From assembly GCA_017979445.1 (NCBI GenBank), contig CM030719.1:28725317-28789316 (forward strand): a DNA stretch of 64,000 bases. Direction: 5' to 3'. The notes beneath the pieces are model-generated. The model was not told where the DNA came from and made no database searches. It saw only the letters and a program-made list of their open reading frames with translations. This DNA comes from Akebia trifoliata (lineage: Eukaryota; Streptophyta; Magnoliopsida; Ranunculales; Lardizabalaceae). This document shows positions 23,293-34,198 of the stretch, in pieces (position 1 is the stretch's first letter; each line of letters begins with the position of its first letter). Position numbers and translations under genes: made by a program.

Positions 23293-26200
23293 CCTCCGCC
23301 CCCCCCTCCCCCTCCCTTTTATGTGTTTTTGAGGTGTAATTTCATATTCTTTGCGTTTCATGATCTGGGTTTTCTTTAAATCCTTATTTTCGACAAGAAA
23401 TTGTATTTAAAAGAGTCGTCCGCCTGTGTTTGCAATTTCCAGGGTTAGGGTTCTGAACAATGAAGAATGGACTTGCACTTCTCACAATGTTCCGTAGTTG
23501 TTCTTTCTCTTTTTGATTTCATGGATTCTAGGGTTCTCGTTTATGTTCTTTCTCTATTTTTTTCCTCATTTTTTTTTTCTCTTTTTGTGTGTGTATATTT
23601 TAGGTGTTATTTCATATTATTTGTAGTTAAAAGAGCCATCCGCATTTTGTGTTTCCTTTTTCTAGGGTTAGGGTCTTGAACAATGAAGAATGGACATGCA
23701 CTTCTACATATATTTTGTTTGGAAAATTACCCAATTATTAGGGTTTTCATGTGAGAAGTCTGAAGAAGTTTGGGTGGTTCAATCTTTCTATTAATTGGAT
23801 TTCTTCTAGTATGTTATTTGTTTCAAGAAATTACTATATTCTACTTAGTTGGCTAAGTGAGTTTTAATTTCCTTCTTTTTAAATTTTGGCTATTGGCTTT
23901 TAAAGAAGGAGAAATGAGTGTAGCATTTGTTTGTTGGTTGTACAGACAATCCCAATGGAAAACTGATTATTTTTATGGTTGTTTTGCAGGACTGAAGATC
24001 TAAGGATCCCATTTGAACGTTTTGGTCCAGTGAAGGATGTGTATCTTCCTAAGAATTACTACACTGGGTATGTTTTACTATCATGTTATCTATGCGTTTG
24101 AAAAATATATAATTTTTTTGATGAGTACTGTATAGAGTAGTTAAGTTCATTTCACTCGGTTTTGTTCCCTGTTATCGAGGCATCGAATAATTTGAGTGGC
24201 ATTTTAAATTTGTTTTTCAAGAATAATAGTTTTTAGACCTTTTGAACCCTTAGTTGTTGGCATTTGTCCTTCACTCTTGGTTGTTTTTTTTGTGGCGGTG
24301 GAAGGCTAAAATTGGCAATAGTAAATTGTATCCAAAGCCAAAAGAAATGACCTCTTAATTGAATAGGCGAAAGGGAGAGAGCGAGAATGATCGATCCCAA
24401 ATTCTCTCGTCTTCTTAGTGTGTGGTTAGATGCTTCCAACATTATGTTAAGAGTTCGCTTCAATGTGGGGAAGGGAGATAGAGTTGTACTCTAGGAAGAT
24501 GTACATTGTGGTGATGCCCCTTCGAAGTTTTCCTTTCCCTATTTGTTTGCTATATAGGAAAAGTGATAGTCGTCGTTATGAGACCAGTGAAGGGGTTCTT
24601 GGGGAGTTTGGGGCTTAAGAGGAACCTGAACGATTGGGAGCTAGACATAGTTGTTTGAAACCAAGAACCTTTCTAATATAGACATAGAAGTAGAGTGTTG
24701 AGATTTTTTGACGACATAAAACTCTTAGCCTCCAAAGGGAGAGCGACTGAAAAACTCTGATTGAAGAACTCTCCAAAGACTTGCATATGAAGGATGCATT
24801 ATAGGATATTTTTATGCCGTGTTGTATTGTTGTGGGGAGGGGTGAGTAACTGTTGATATCTATAAAAATTAACTCGGTGACACAGATCACGTTGGTTTGG
24901 TGTTGTAATGTACTCTCTTCTCCGCTGGATTAGCTTCACTTGAAGTAGAATAGTTCTACCTATTTCTATGGGCATAGACTTCGCATTCTTTACTAGTTCT
25001 TAACTATCCGCTTCTTTACCGCTGAGTTTTATGATGTCTATGGACTACTATGAGATCAAATTTTCACATTACTTTTAGTGAGTGATGGACTGAACAATCT
25101 TCATGAGGTGCCTATTTATAAAATTCTCGTCTCAATAATTTCCAAACGTCCTTTGTTTAAATTGTTTGTTAGTTTTTAGTTTTTTTTGTAAGTATATCTA
25201 ACATCAAATGCTTCTGGATGTTATTCTTGTAGGGAGCCACGAGGCTTTGGATTTGTGAAGTTTCGTAATCCTGATGATGCAGCTGAAGCCAAGCATCAGA
25301 TGAATCATCAAGTTATTGGTGGGCGTGAGATTACAATCGTTTATGCTGAAGAAAACAGAAAAACCCCTCAAGAAATGCGTACGAGTGGACGCGTAAGGTG
25401 CAACCTCACCCTGCCATTCCTCCGTCTGCCATATGTTTTTCTTGTAGATGGAAATTGTATTCCGTTGGCTATTAGCTCATTATTGATGCTCTTTTGGTTA
25501 TATATATGCAGTGGCCCATACGGAGGGGGCTATAGAAGGAGAACTCCACCGAGGTCACCAAGACGTCGATATCGTTGTTAGTTCCAATTGCTTAATTAAT
25601 CTTAGGCGTCAGCTAAAATTTGGAGTTTTTTTTTTTTATCAATGAATTATGGTCCCTAGCAAATAATAATTAATAACTTCTTCCATAGTGAATTTTTTCT
25701 AACTTGGAATAATTTTCTTCCTTCGGTACTTGGCCAATTGCTTATGATATTTTCTTGGTGGCAGCTTATTCACGCTCGCCTTCACCAGCCAGGCGTTACT
25801 CAAGGTCTGATTTTAATCCTTTATTTATGATTACTTTTTTCAGTTGGGTTGCCCAATTACCGACATTCTAACTTCTCATTCATGTTCTTTTTTTGGCCTT
25901 CTTGAATAACTTCATTGTAACTATTTCTGTTTTCTCGCTTAATGCTTCAATGCTAAATCTTTACTCCTACATTTGGTTAAGATGTATTTTCAGGCTGAAG
26001 TTGGGATGATATTTGACTTACATTTTTATTTTTTTTTAAATTTTTTTTGGATCATATTAATGTAAAGTTCTTGCCTTTTTATTTTGAACTGTCGCATACA
26101 ATATACGAAGTTTTCTTTTATCCTTATATATTGTGCTCGCCTCACATGTTTTCTGGAGCTGGTATTTTTCTACTAAATGATACAATTGTGTGGTGTATAC

Positions 26201-27004
26201 ATTGCGAATTGAAATAGTTTGAATAGTGGGTCAGACTGTATTATTATACTTTCAATGCTATTGGTACTTAATATAGAAGTGGTAGATTTACTTATTACAC
26301 CCAACTTGCTAAATGATGGGTAGCACTGGGTTTCTATTCTTCCCATCTTTTGGATGATGGATTTTGTGATGATTTCTTTTTGGGGTATGTTATGGAAGTC
26401 TTTTTAGTTGCTGAGGGATGGTTTAGGCGCATTAGATCCCTTCCCTCTTCTTTTCTCACTTGGTTGGGCATCATGCAGGCTGTGATCTTTGTAATTGTGG
26501 ATGGTACTGCTATTGGATTGTTGGGTCTTTTGTTTTTGTGCTGTTGTCTTCCATATTGCAGTGTTGCTTTGGCTTTGATTGTTTATGTTGATATTCAAAC
26601 TTTTGAGCTGTAGAAGGTGTCTTTGATTTGTTTATTTTTTATTTTGGGCTTCTTTGTATCTGTTGACTTCTTAGCTCTACACTTCCAGATAAAGCTCTCT
26701 TCTTAGGAACTAATTTTTAACATGCTTTTTTTTAATTAATCGCTGAATAAAATGCTTCCTTGATGTTTTTGAGAGGTGAATTGAGTGCACTTTCTCAGTG
26801 CTAGCATGTTGGCCTTCATTTTGCTCGTCATTATACAATTCGTCCCATTGATAAAAGTGCAATAAAAAGATCATATTAGCTTTTTTTTCGAGTTGAAAAT
26901 TTTGGAACATTTGTTCCACTGTTGATTAGGATTCCACATTTGAGAGGTTTAGAATATTTAGAAAAGGATTATTTATTTATTTATTTATTATTATTATTAT
27001 TATT

Positions 27005-27036
<32 letters not shown>

Positions 27037-30000
27037 GAGGATCTCCATGCCAAAAATCATCCCTCAATTCCTCTCCATCTGGGTCCCATGATTGTGCAAC
27101 AAAAAGTGTGTATTTACCCAATTTTGTATGTATGTGTAGTCCACATGGAGTGAGTCAGAGGCTTATTTTTTATTTAGATAATTATGACGATGGTTCAAAG
27201 TCTGTTTTAAGTTGAAAAATTCTTCGCTGTCTAGTTCTGCCATTAACAACCTCAAACTCCACGTTTGATATGTTAGAAATTGTCATTTAATTACAATTTT
27301 ACTTCATTCTGGCACAAGAGATCTCTTCCCAAAGTAAATAAAGATTCTCTGAAAAATAGCCTCCCTATATGCTAGGGAAATGACAGTGTGGTAAACACGC
27401 CTGTATCTATTTGACATCTCATTTCCCTTGTATAACAATTCATTTTTTATTTTGTGATGCAATAGAGAAGATAAAAAAAGCTGCCCAAATTGTGTGTGTG
27501 GCTTGAAAAAGTTGATTCTTTTCAGTTACCATTTGAGTTGCTCATTAAAGTTGGACCAGTTAATTCTTACGAGGACATTCTGATTTTCCAATAACAAGGA
27601 CCATTACTGGACCTTATTAAATTGCTAGGACCAGCTAAATTACCTTTTTTTAATTTTTATTTTTATTTTTTTAATTTTTACCTTATTTATTTATTAAAGG
27701 TTTGCCAAATTAAGGCACTCACAGGTTTCAAAACTTCAACAGAAACATAATTTTTTTTTCCCTTGCTTTCATGACATTCCATATCTGTGTTTCCTTGATG
27801 TTCTCTTGGGATTGAATTTAGTTTGTACTCGATGAGTCTGAATAACATCAAGTGGTGGTCTTGTTCATGCAGATTATTAACGTGAAATGCGAGACTTAAA
27901 GAATCCATGGATTATTAAAGACTAAAGAGAAAAGTGACTGACAACATTGCTTACATATCTTTGAAAGCCACTCCAGAAGTATTCATTATTGACCTCATCT
28001 ACATCAACTGTAACCTACAAATCACATGGTTTTTCAAAATATTGGCTTTTTACGCATATAAGTTTCACCACCACTAAATGGAACCGTGCAAGATAGGTTA
28101 TAATCACAAGAAAACTTCATTTTTCTTACTTTTGTACATATTTAAGTTTAATGTATTTCTTGTGCATACTATCCAGTTAAGAAAGAATCTAGAGCTTATA
28201 GTTGCCTAAAGAGAGAAATCGTGTGGGAGCCCATCAAAGTCCTTACTGCTAGAGATAGTGGCTTCTACCAAAGAAAAAGATATTTTGAGGATTTAAAGAG
28301 ATGGGGCAAAGAGAGGTGAAGTTACCAGAGTTGCAGATCAACCACTACACCATTGTAGAGCACATATGCATAGCTCAAAAAGTGTTTGGATCAAAAGTTT
28401 CTTATTTTTGTTCAGAATCGTGAAGGTAAAGGTGATGTTTCCAGCTCTTTGATTATGAGCAGGGATTTTGGTAAAATCTTTTCTCATCTGTCAACAAGTC
28501 GAGACAATCTGATAACACACTTGTTCTTATCTCAATATGTGCAACTTGGTGAAAATTTTAAGATAAGGTTCTCTTTTCCTTTAGAGAAGTGGAGATGATT
28601 CTAGTTGATGTTCATTGTATGTTTCTATTTAGATGTATCAAACTAGCTCTGTGACCTGGTTTCATTTCTAGCATTTTGATGATGAACATCTTTTTCTAGG
28701 CATTGAGTTTTGAGTACTGGGGTAAATGCAGAGACAGGGACCGTAGGGCTAGGGATGAATATTACTCACCTCAGCGATCCATCTCGAGGTCTCCTCCTCC
28801 CCGTGATGAGAGGGACTACAGGTCAGACCATAGGTCACTTAGTCCGAGGGACAATGTGCAGAGCCCTTCGAGGTCTCGTTCTTACAGGTAATGTTGCACC
28901 TCCCAATGTTTGACCTTAATTTACAAGTTCCATAATGTCGATTGAGCTCATAGTAACTAAAAAACTCCAAAAAAGTCTTGTTTAAAACATGTTTTGAAAC
29001 TTCAACGATTAAAAAAATAAAAAGCTTGTCTGTTTCTAAAAATATGTTCATACGTTTTAACTCGTTTTTCTTAAATAATAAACACCATTTTTTGTAGGCC
29101 TATGATTTATTTCTATAGTCCTATGATGATTTGTGATTTGATACATAAATATTGTTTAATATGGGATATGATGATAGTTAATGTGTTGATGCTATAATTT
29201 TTTAATTTTTTTTCAAGTTTTTTTTTCTGCTCAAAAGATTCGCCGATGGTCAAAGTTTTTTTTAGTATCATAGAATGTATAATTAGGTATTACAATTTTT
29301 TTTTAAGAATGATGCTGAAGTGACCTCAGGCTGGAACCTCATATCGCACTTCTTGACATGAAAGTGTATGGGAACCATAGATGTTGTTCATCGTGATACA
29401 AGTGAATAAGCATCTATGGTTCCTATCCACTTTCACGTCAAGAAGTACGATATGAGGTTTCAGCTTGAGGTCACCCCAGCATGACTCTTTAAAAAAAAAA
29501 AAATTCTAATGTATATATTTTATTTCTTATATTTATTGTTTTGTTCTAGTTTCTATTACCCTTTTTCTGAAGTTGTCCCTTAGCGTTTTAAACCCGTATT
29601 TCGACTTGGTGATTATATTTGATTGCGTGAAGTTTGATCCAACATCAGTATGTTTATTGTGTGGAAACAATTATACAGTATTAAAGGACCATAGTGATAA
29701 TTTTTTTGTTGTGTTCATGATTCATGCAGTCCTCGGTGATGAAGATGCTGTACTTGTGGTGTTTTGTTCCCAAGAATCAATCTATCCAGCCTTGTTTCTC
29801 CTCAAGGACGCATGTAATTTGATAGTGTAGAATGGGTATTTTAATTCTAGAATCTACTTTTTTGTTTCTATGACTCATAAAACCTCATATACTGTCTTGG
29901 CTTTTGGCACTAATACATTTGATATTATTAGCTTTTATGTATAGTATTTCTTGTTTCCTATATTGTTTGTTCATAGTTTGTTGCTCTTTTGTATAGAGAG

Positions 30001-30334
30001 CGGCTATTGGCACCGCAAATTTTACTTATTTCACCCCAAACTCTTAAAAGATAGTTTGAGGATTTAAAGATTTGGAAAATTTCGAAAGTAACTTAAAAAA
30101 TGGGGCTCTATGTTTCATCTATGGATTCTTGCAATAATTAACAGACATGATTTGACATTCTTGCTCTTATAGATGTAAAAGATAAAGAGAAGTTCCATGA
30201 TTGTTTTGGAAGATATTCTTACCACCAAATCAAATCCATCACAAAAACATATCCTCTAATCTTTAACTAACAGTGGGCGTAATCACACATTATCATTATT
30301 TGCTGCTTTTGCTTTTAGTGAAAATGAGATCTAG
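22969..30334 (+). CDS. SCL28: SR splicing factor, SCL28-type (RNA-recognition motif plus RS domains), 7 exons
   Basis: Reconstructed exons: 22969-23150, 23990-24067, 25233-25397, 25512-25576, 25765-25804, 28732-28887, 30319-30334. All phases agree and give 233 residues; Arabidopsis SCL28 has about 236. The order is an N-terminal RS-rich extension (MGRYRSRSRSRSYSPRRSRS), an RNA-recognition motif starting at GLLVRNISLDA and containing RNP1 RGFGFVKF, then GREITIVYAEENRKTPQEMR and a C-terminal RS/SP tail ending SYSENEI. SCL proteins are plant-specific SR factors that act in the nucleus in splice-site choice. GREI and TPQEMR fit SCL28 better than SCL30/33. The last coding exon holds only 16 bases. 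The fourth exon is placed with donor GTTAGT so that the phase restores YRSYSRSPSP. The 2.9-kb fifth intron is long, as in many SR genes that use unproductive alternative splicing, but I cannot see an alternative exon with certainty. Confidence 0.92.
23175..23708. repeat. Diverged tandem duplication inside SCL28 intron 1
   Basis: CTTTCTCTTTTTGATTTCAT, followed by AGGGTTCTCGTTTAT, occurs near 23200 and again near 23501. Likewise AAAAGAG(T/C)C(G/A)TCCGC, AGGGTTAGGG and GAACAATGAAGAATGGAC occur in both halves. The two copies are about 300 and 230 bp long, and much of the length difference is a poly(C)-poly(A) tract in the first copy. Confidence 0.75.
23243..23287. repeat. Poly(C)-poly(A) tract
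   Basis: About 16 C are followed directly by about 29 A in SCL28 intron 1. The lengths of such runs are unreliable in assemblies. Confidence 0.85.
24260..24720 (+). mobile_element. Degenerate LINE fragment in SCL28 intron 2
   Basis: Frame-broken translations resemble the region downstream of the reverse transcriptase in plant LINEs. RFNVGKGDRVVL is followed by EDVHCGDAP and FPYLFAI, as in the family pattern RFxVGxGxxxxFWEDxWCG...FPxLF. Later KRNLNDWEL matches the hallmark RNLNDWE. Several stops and frameshifts show it is dead. Confidence 0.7.
26971..27036. repeat. (TTTA)n, (TTA)n, poly(T) and poly(G) tract
   Basis: Tandem TTTA and TTA repeats run into poly(T) and then about 20 G, inside SCL28 intron 5. 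Confidence 0.85.
29307..29487. mobile_element. 181-bp near-perfect foldback MITE in SCL28 intron 6
   Basis: The arms of about 80 bp pair almost throughout: CCTCATATCGCACTTCTTGA on the left against TCAAGAAGTACGATATGAGG on the right, and GGAACCATAGATG against CATCTATGGTTCC at the tip. The right end CATGACTC fits the family terminus. Because the flanks are T/A runs, the target duplication cannot be read. The transcript of this intron would form a long hairpin. Confidence 0.82.
29996..30060. repeat. Half-copy of the GGTGCCCCAACTTTTACTTA MITE family
   Basis: GAGAGCGGCTATTGGCACCG, followed by AAATTTTACTTATTTCACCCC, matches the left end of the element at 49447. I found no matching right end nearby. 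It lies in SCL28 intron 6. Confidence 0.55.
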
Positions 30335-31364
30335 ACGACTTGGGGTAGTCGTCGAAGGCGTCTCGTTGGTTGTACATTTGAAAATCTCTTGAAGAATTTG
30401 TCTCTTAATGATATTTTATTTGAACTTTAACCAATACACCAAGCTTTTGAAAATCATTCATTATTTTATTTGAATTTGGGTCTCGGTGTTATTTTATTTG
30501 AATTGTGATGGTTTGAATGGGTTGGGATTATGAGATGATTTGATGTTTTAGATTGATGGTATGTGTAGCATTTAACGCTGGATTTGGTGTGATAGCCAAT
30601 GGAATCCTTATGTACGCGCTTTTGAGGAATCTTTGATCTCTGCTCATTCTTATTGGGGTTGGATCTTGAACCACATCAGCCGTACACACATGGTCCACCT
30701 TCAACGATTGAATCGTCCCACGTGCATTCATCACTGAAACTATCTACTTGGGCCCACCTCAATCCAATTTGTCCAAAAGCATCATAACTGAAATTATTTT
30801 ATTTTGTTTTTTTATATTGATCGGTCCTTATAAGAACTTTAAAGGCTCCCAATAACAATTAAATTAACAATCACACTCCATAAAATTTGAGAGTTATTTA
30901 TGGCCAAATCGGTGATTTACATAGGAGTTGGTGTGACATTAGTAAAAGTTGGCATTTCCATCCATCAATTCCTAAACCCTCTCCAAGTTCAATTTCACCG
31001 ATAAATTTGATTCGGGATCAAAATATTAGAGTGCCAATGATGCACTTATTCCTCGTAAACGAGTGAGTTAGGACATAATCAGGCATGAGTTCAATATTTT
31101 AACGAATCAAAGACACCATAGAGCCAATGATGTCTTGCACCAATTCTCAACAAGAACAATATAATTTCATACTAAACGTGATGTAGAGGTATGCAATTTT
31201 CATTCAAAGGCTTCTCGTTATTGTTCCAAGTTCTACTGGCTTGATCGATCAAAATATAATTTTACTGTCAATAGAGCTGAAGATTATTAATTGGAATCTA
31301 TTAATACAAGAAAATTGAAAAAGAAAAGAATTTGACACTATCAATTTTAAGAGAGATTGAACGA

Positions 31365-31450
31365 GTTGTTCTGAAGTGATCTCGAGATTAGATCTCAAAT
31401 CGCACATTTTGACATGAAAGTTGATGGAAACCATAGATGTTATTCACTCG
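31365..31450. repeat. Half of a CATAGAT-core MITE
   Basis: TCTGAAGTGATCTCGAGATT, then TCTCAAATCGCACATTTTGA and GGAAACCATAGATGTTATTC, follow the left arm of the 29307 element. The right arm is missing. Confidence 0.6.
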
Positions 31451-31788
31451 TATCTCTACTCGTCCTGAACACATGAATCTAAGCAGTATGAAAAGATATT
31501 TTGGGGTTGTCATAAGTAATGGTGTTGCGTGACTTTCCTTGAAGGGTAGTCAAACAGATAGACCCTTTTTGGTATAAATTCCTGCTTGTGCAGGAAAGGG
31601 TAACTGTTATGTCACTCAGAATGACTTTGTTTTTATGATTATGTTCTCCATCGTAGAAAAAAGAGGTGGTCTTACCACACGTGTGAAACTAGAAAGAGAA
31701 AAAATAAAGAAATCATTGTAATTCTTCTAAAGTTGGTAAAAAAGGGACGTATCTAAGATACCCTTCCGGGTAATTACATTAGAAAAAC

Positions 31789-31929
31789 ACTAATCTGACG
31801 TGGCATGGACACGGAATCATAGATCTATTTTATTGGGATATACAACTGTACATTTTTAATGGGTATTTGTAATTGTATATGCTGAGGAAACAGATTATGA
31901 TTCTGTGGTGCCACCACGTTAGAATAGTA
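31789..31929. repeat. CATAGAT-core foldback MITE
   Basis: The outer arms CTAATCTGACGTGGCA and TGCCACCACGTTAGAATAG pair imperfectly. The core CAGAATCATA-type arm and GGGATATACAACTGTACA pair with TGTAATTGTATATGCTGA and ATTATGATTCTG. Confidence 0.7.
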
Positions 31930-32188
31930 TTGATCGAGTGAAGACTTTCTAATTAGAATTTCGTAATCAAAGGATCTCAAGATGACACGTACTTTCCATA
32001 TTTTCAAAGTTCAACTAAATAAAAGGTCAATTGATCAAGATGACCTCTACCTCTTAGAAATTTTTTGATCCATCATCAATACTTTTTCCATTTCTTGATG
32101 GGAAAAAAATGTTGGTAGTTAATTTCAAGTCGTTGGGTTCAACTAATGCCCTAAAATTGACATTCTTACTAATACTCTTTACAGGACA

Positions 32189-32253
32189 GTGCACAGAATC
32201 ATAGATCTTTTTCTTCGGGATACACAAGGAAAAGATATATGGTTCTGTTCACA
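32189..32253. repeat. Short CATAGAT-core hairpin
   Basis: GTGCACAGAATCATAGATCT pairs with AGATATATGGTTCTGTTCAC around CTTCGGGATACACAAGG. Only the core of the family is present. Confidence 0.7.
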
Positions 32254-32416
32254 TACCGTATTAAGAGCATCGATTTATTAGTGGGCTTAAATATATTGAG
32301 ATTGCCCTATTATTTCGTCATCAAAGAAACAAATAACCGTATTATTTTCAGAATGATGATACACACCTCTTGACTTCTATCTTTCAAGACAGGACGACCA
32401 ATCAAAAATGAATAAT

Positions 32417-32560
32417 GATGAATGCACATAATTTTTAGTACGCAACTGACGTGGTAGGGGCAGAAAATCGCATAACTTTTTCCTATGCATCCCGAAGAAA
32501 AAGATTTGTGGTTCTGTACTCGTGCCATGTCAACCTCGTACTAATTGCGTGCATTCATCA
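32417..32560. repeat. CATAGAT-core foldback MITE with unique arms
   Basis: TGATGAATGCACATAATTTT and TAGTACG on the left pair with CGTACTAATTGCGTGCATTC and ATCA on the right. Inside, GACGTGG pairs with CCATGTC. The core has CTTTTTCCTATGCATCCCGA and AGAAAAAGATTTGTGG. Confidence 0.75.
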
Positions 32561-32689
32561 GGATTGATCGAAAATAGCTTAAATGTACTTACCTTGAATC
32601 TTAAGTTTGTGAAGAAAAATCAACGAGATTTTTGACTTAAATCAGAATGACATTTTTATTTTTTATTTTATGTTAAATAATAATCTCTC

Positions 32690-32795
32690 AAATAAGATTA
32701 AGGTCAAATGGGTATGTATGTCACCTATTAGAAAATAGTGGAGTTTCTCGAATATTCGTCAAAACTCGAAGGGGTATGTCTAAATCAACAAACTA
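32690..32795 (-). repeat. Fragment of the AAATATTTGAGA dispersed repeat
   Basis: TCTCGAATATTCGTCAAAAC, followed by AAGGGGTATGTCTAAATCAAC, is close to the right end of the element at 58250-59015 (ATATTCACCAAACCATGGAG, GGTAGGTCTAAATCAAC). Confidence 0.55.
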
Positions 32796-33264
32796 TTGTG
32801 GAGGGGAAAGTTTAAAGTAAAGGGAACTTTTATTTCTCCACGGATTTCCCCAAAGATGAAAAAGAAATTTTTTAATGGGCCCATAACTTTAGTTGGGGTG
32901 GGGTGTCAAAGTAAGACAACTTTTATTCCCACACAAGCTTTCCATCAATAGTCTTGCAAATATGTCTAGATCAACCTACCCATTTTGTCGAGGAGAAGCT
33001 TTAAAATAAGAGAACTTCTATTCACATTATCACACACCAACTATATAATTGGATTGATGTATAGTCCGCATTCGACTTTGTCTTCTTCAAATGCAACGAA
33101 GGGAGGGAAAGTGACAAATAGAGAAGAAAAACTTTTAAAAAGGGAGAAAAATGAGAGCGAAAATTAAGGAGAACATAGAGAAAAGAATATACAAACGGAT
33201 TCTTAAATTTTATTTTTCTAAATTTGACTAAAAGAATTAATTACACAACCATCACAAGTGTTTA

Positions 33265-33345
33265 CAGTGAACCGTTGATTTTTCTCGATAATACAATACT
33301 TATATCTCGAAGAAAATATCTATGATTCTGCGCACACCACCACGT
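33265..33345. repeat. Eroded CATAGAT-core hairpin
   Basis: GTGAACCGTTGATTTTTCTC and GAAAATATCTATGATTCTGC pair imperfectly around an ATCTCGAAG loop. No outer arms are recognisable. Confidence 0.45.
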
Positions 33346-33545
33346 ATTGTAGAAGAAAGGTAGTTTAGCATTTTTCATAATCATAATAGATCCAAAAAGA
33401 AAAAAGATAAGTTAAGAATAAGTGGACGACTTTAGTAGATCCATTTCGAATAATGGATCGAAAAGTGACAGCATGTCACTTGAAAATTTTAAAATTTCTC
33501 CATCTCTTCTAAAGAATGTAAAAAACAAGAACCGTGATAAATTGA

Positions 33546-33668
33546 TGCGGAAAAACATATGTGACTGATGTGACAAAGGCATAGAATCATGGATCTTTTT
33601 CTTTGAGATACACAAGGAAAAGATCAATGGTTTTGTGTCTTTGCCACATCAGTTCCGTATATTTTGCC
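33546..33668. repeat. CATAGAT-core foldback MITE
   Basis: The outer arms GCGGAAAAACATATG and TCCGTATATTTTGCC, then ACTGATGTGACAAAGGCA and TGTCTTTGCCACATCAGT, enclose the core CATGGATCTTTTTCTTTGAG / GGAAAAGATCAATGG. Confidence 0.75.
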
Positions 33669-34198
33669 ATATTAAATTATCATTAATCAAAAAATAAATA
33701 AAAATCTTCTGGGAAGAGTAATAGAGTTTATTTATTTATTTATTCCTTTTAAATTTATATTAATATAAATTTTTAAATTTTCATTTTGGTGTGTTATATG
33801 CAGAAGTTGGTGTTCCATAAAGTAAACCACAATCGAGTTCTGCCGTACAACTCACACGCACGCTTCACTTCACTATATTGTACCAATTGGTTTCTCCCCT
33901 ATGCGTTGTGCGTTGGTTGACTTTTCTTAAAGCCCAAAAAAAAAAAAAAAAAAAATCTCTGTCTTCTCTTCTCTTCTCTCCACACTTCACAGAAGAAAGC
34001 CGCGAACAAAATAAATAAAAGAAAAAAAAAAAACTAAGCGAATTCAGTCTAAAACGAAGAGCGAGAGAGGGTCCGGACACGGTTCCCGTGCCCGCTCCCA
34101 CCTCTGATCCGCCTAGGGTTTTCTCTCTGTCTTCTGCAACTCTATCTCTCTCTCAGTTCTGCAATTCTATCTCTCTCTGTCTCTAGAATCGTGGATCG

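Larger units (their letters stand above)
30335..34198. other. Intergenic region between SCL28 and BSL1, rich in MITEs
   Basis: The first few hundred bases must include the SCL28 3' UTR. No coding similarity is seen further on. Six CATAGAT-core foldback copies or parts lie between 31365 and 33668. The last 250 bases before the BSL1 start are CT-rich and are probably 5' UTR. Confidence 0.7.

Noticed and set aside
26350..26613. 87-residue open frame with hydrophobic stretch in SCL28 intron 5
   Set aside because: No family resemblance. The composition fits T-rich intron sequence, and no splice sites link it in frame with the RS-tail exons.
29307..29487. MIRNA gene based on the near-perfect hairpin
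   Set aside because: Flanked by the family terminus and one of many related foldback MITEs. The stem is too long and perfect for a conserved plant miRNA precursor.
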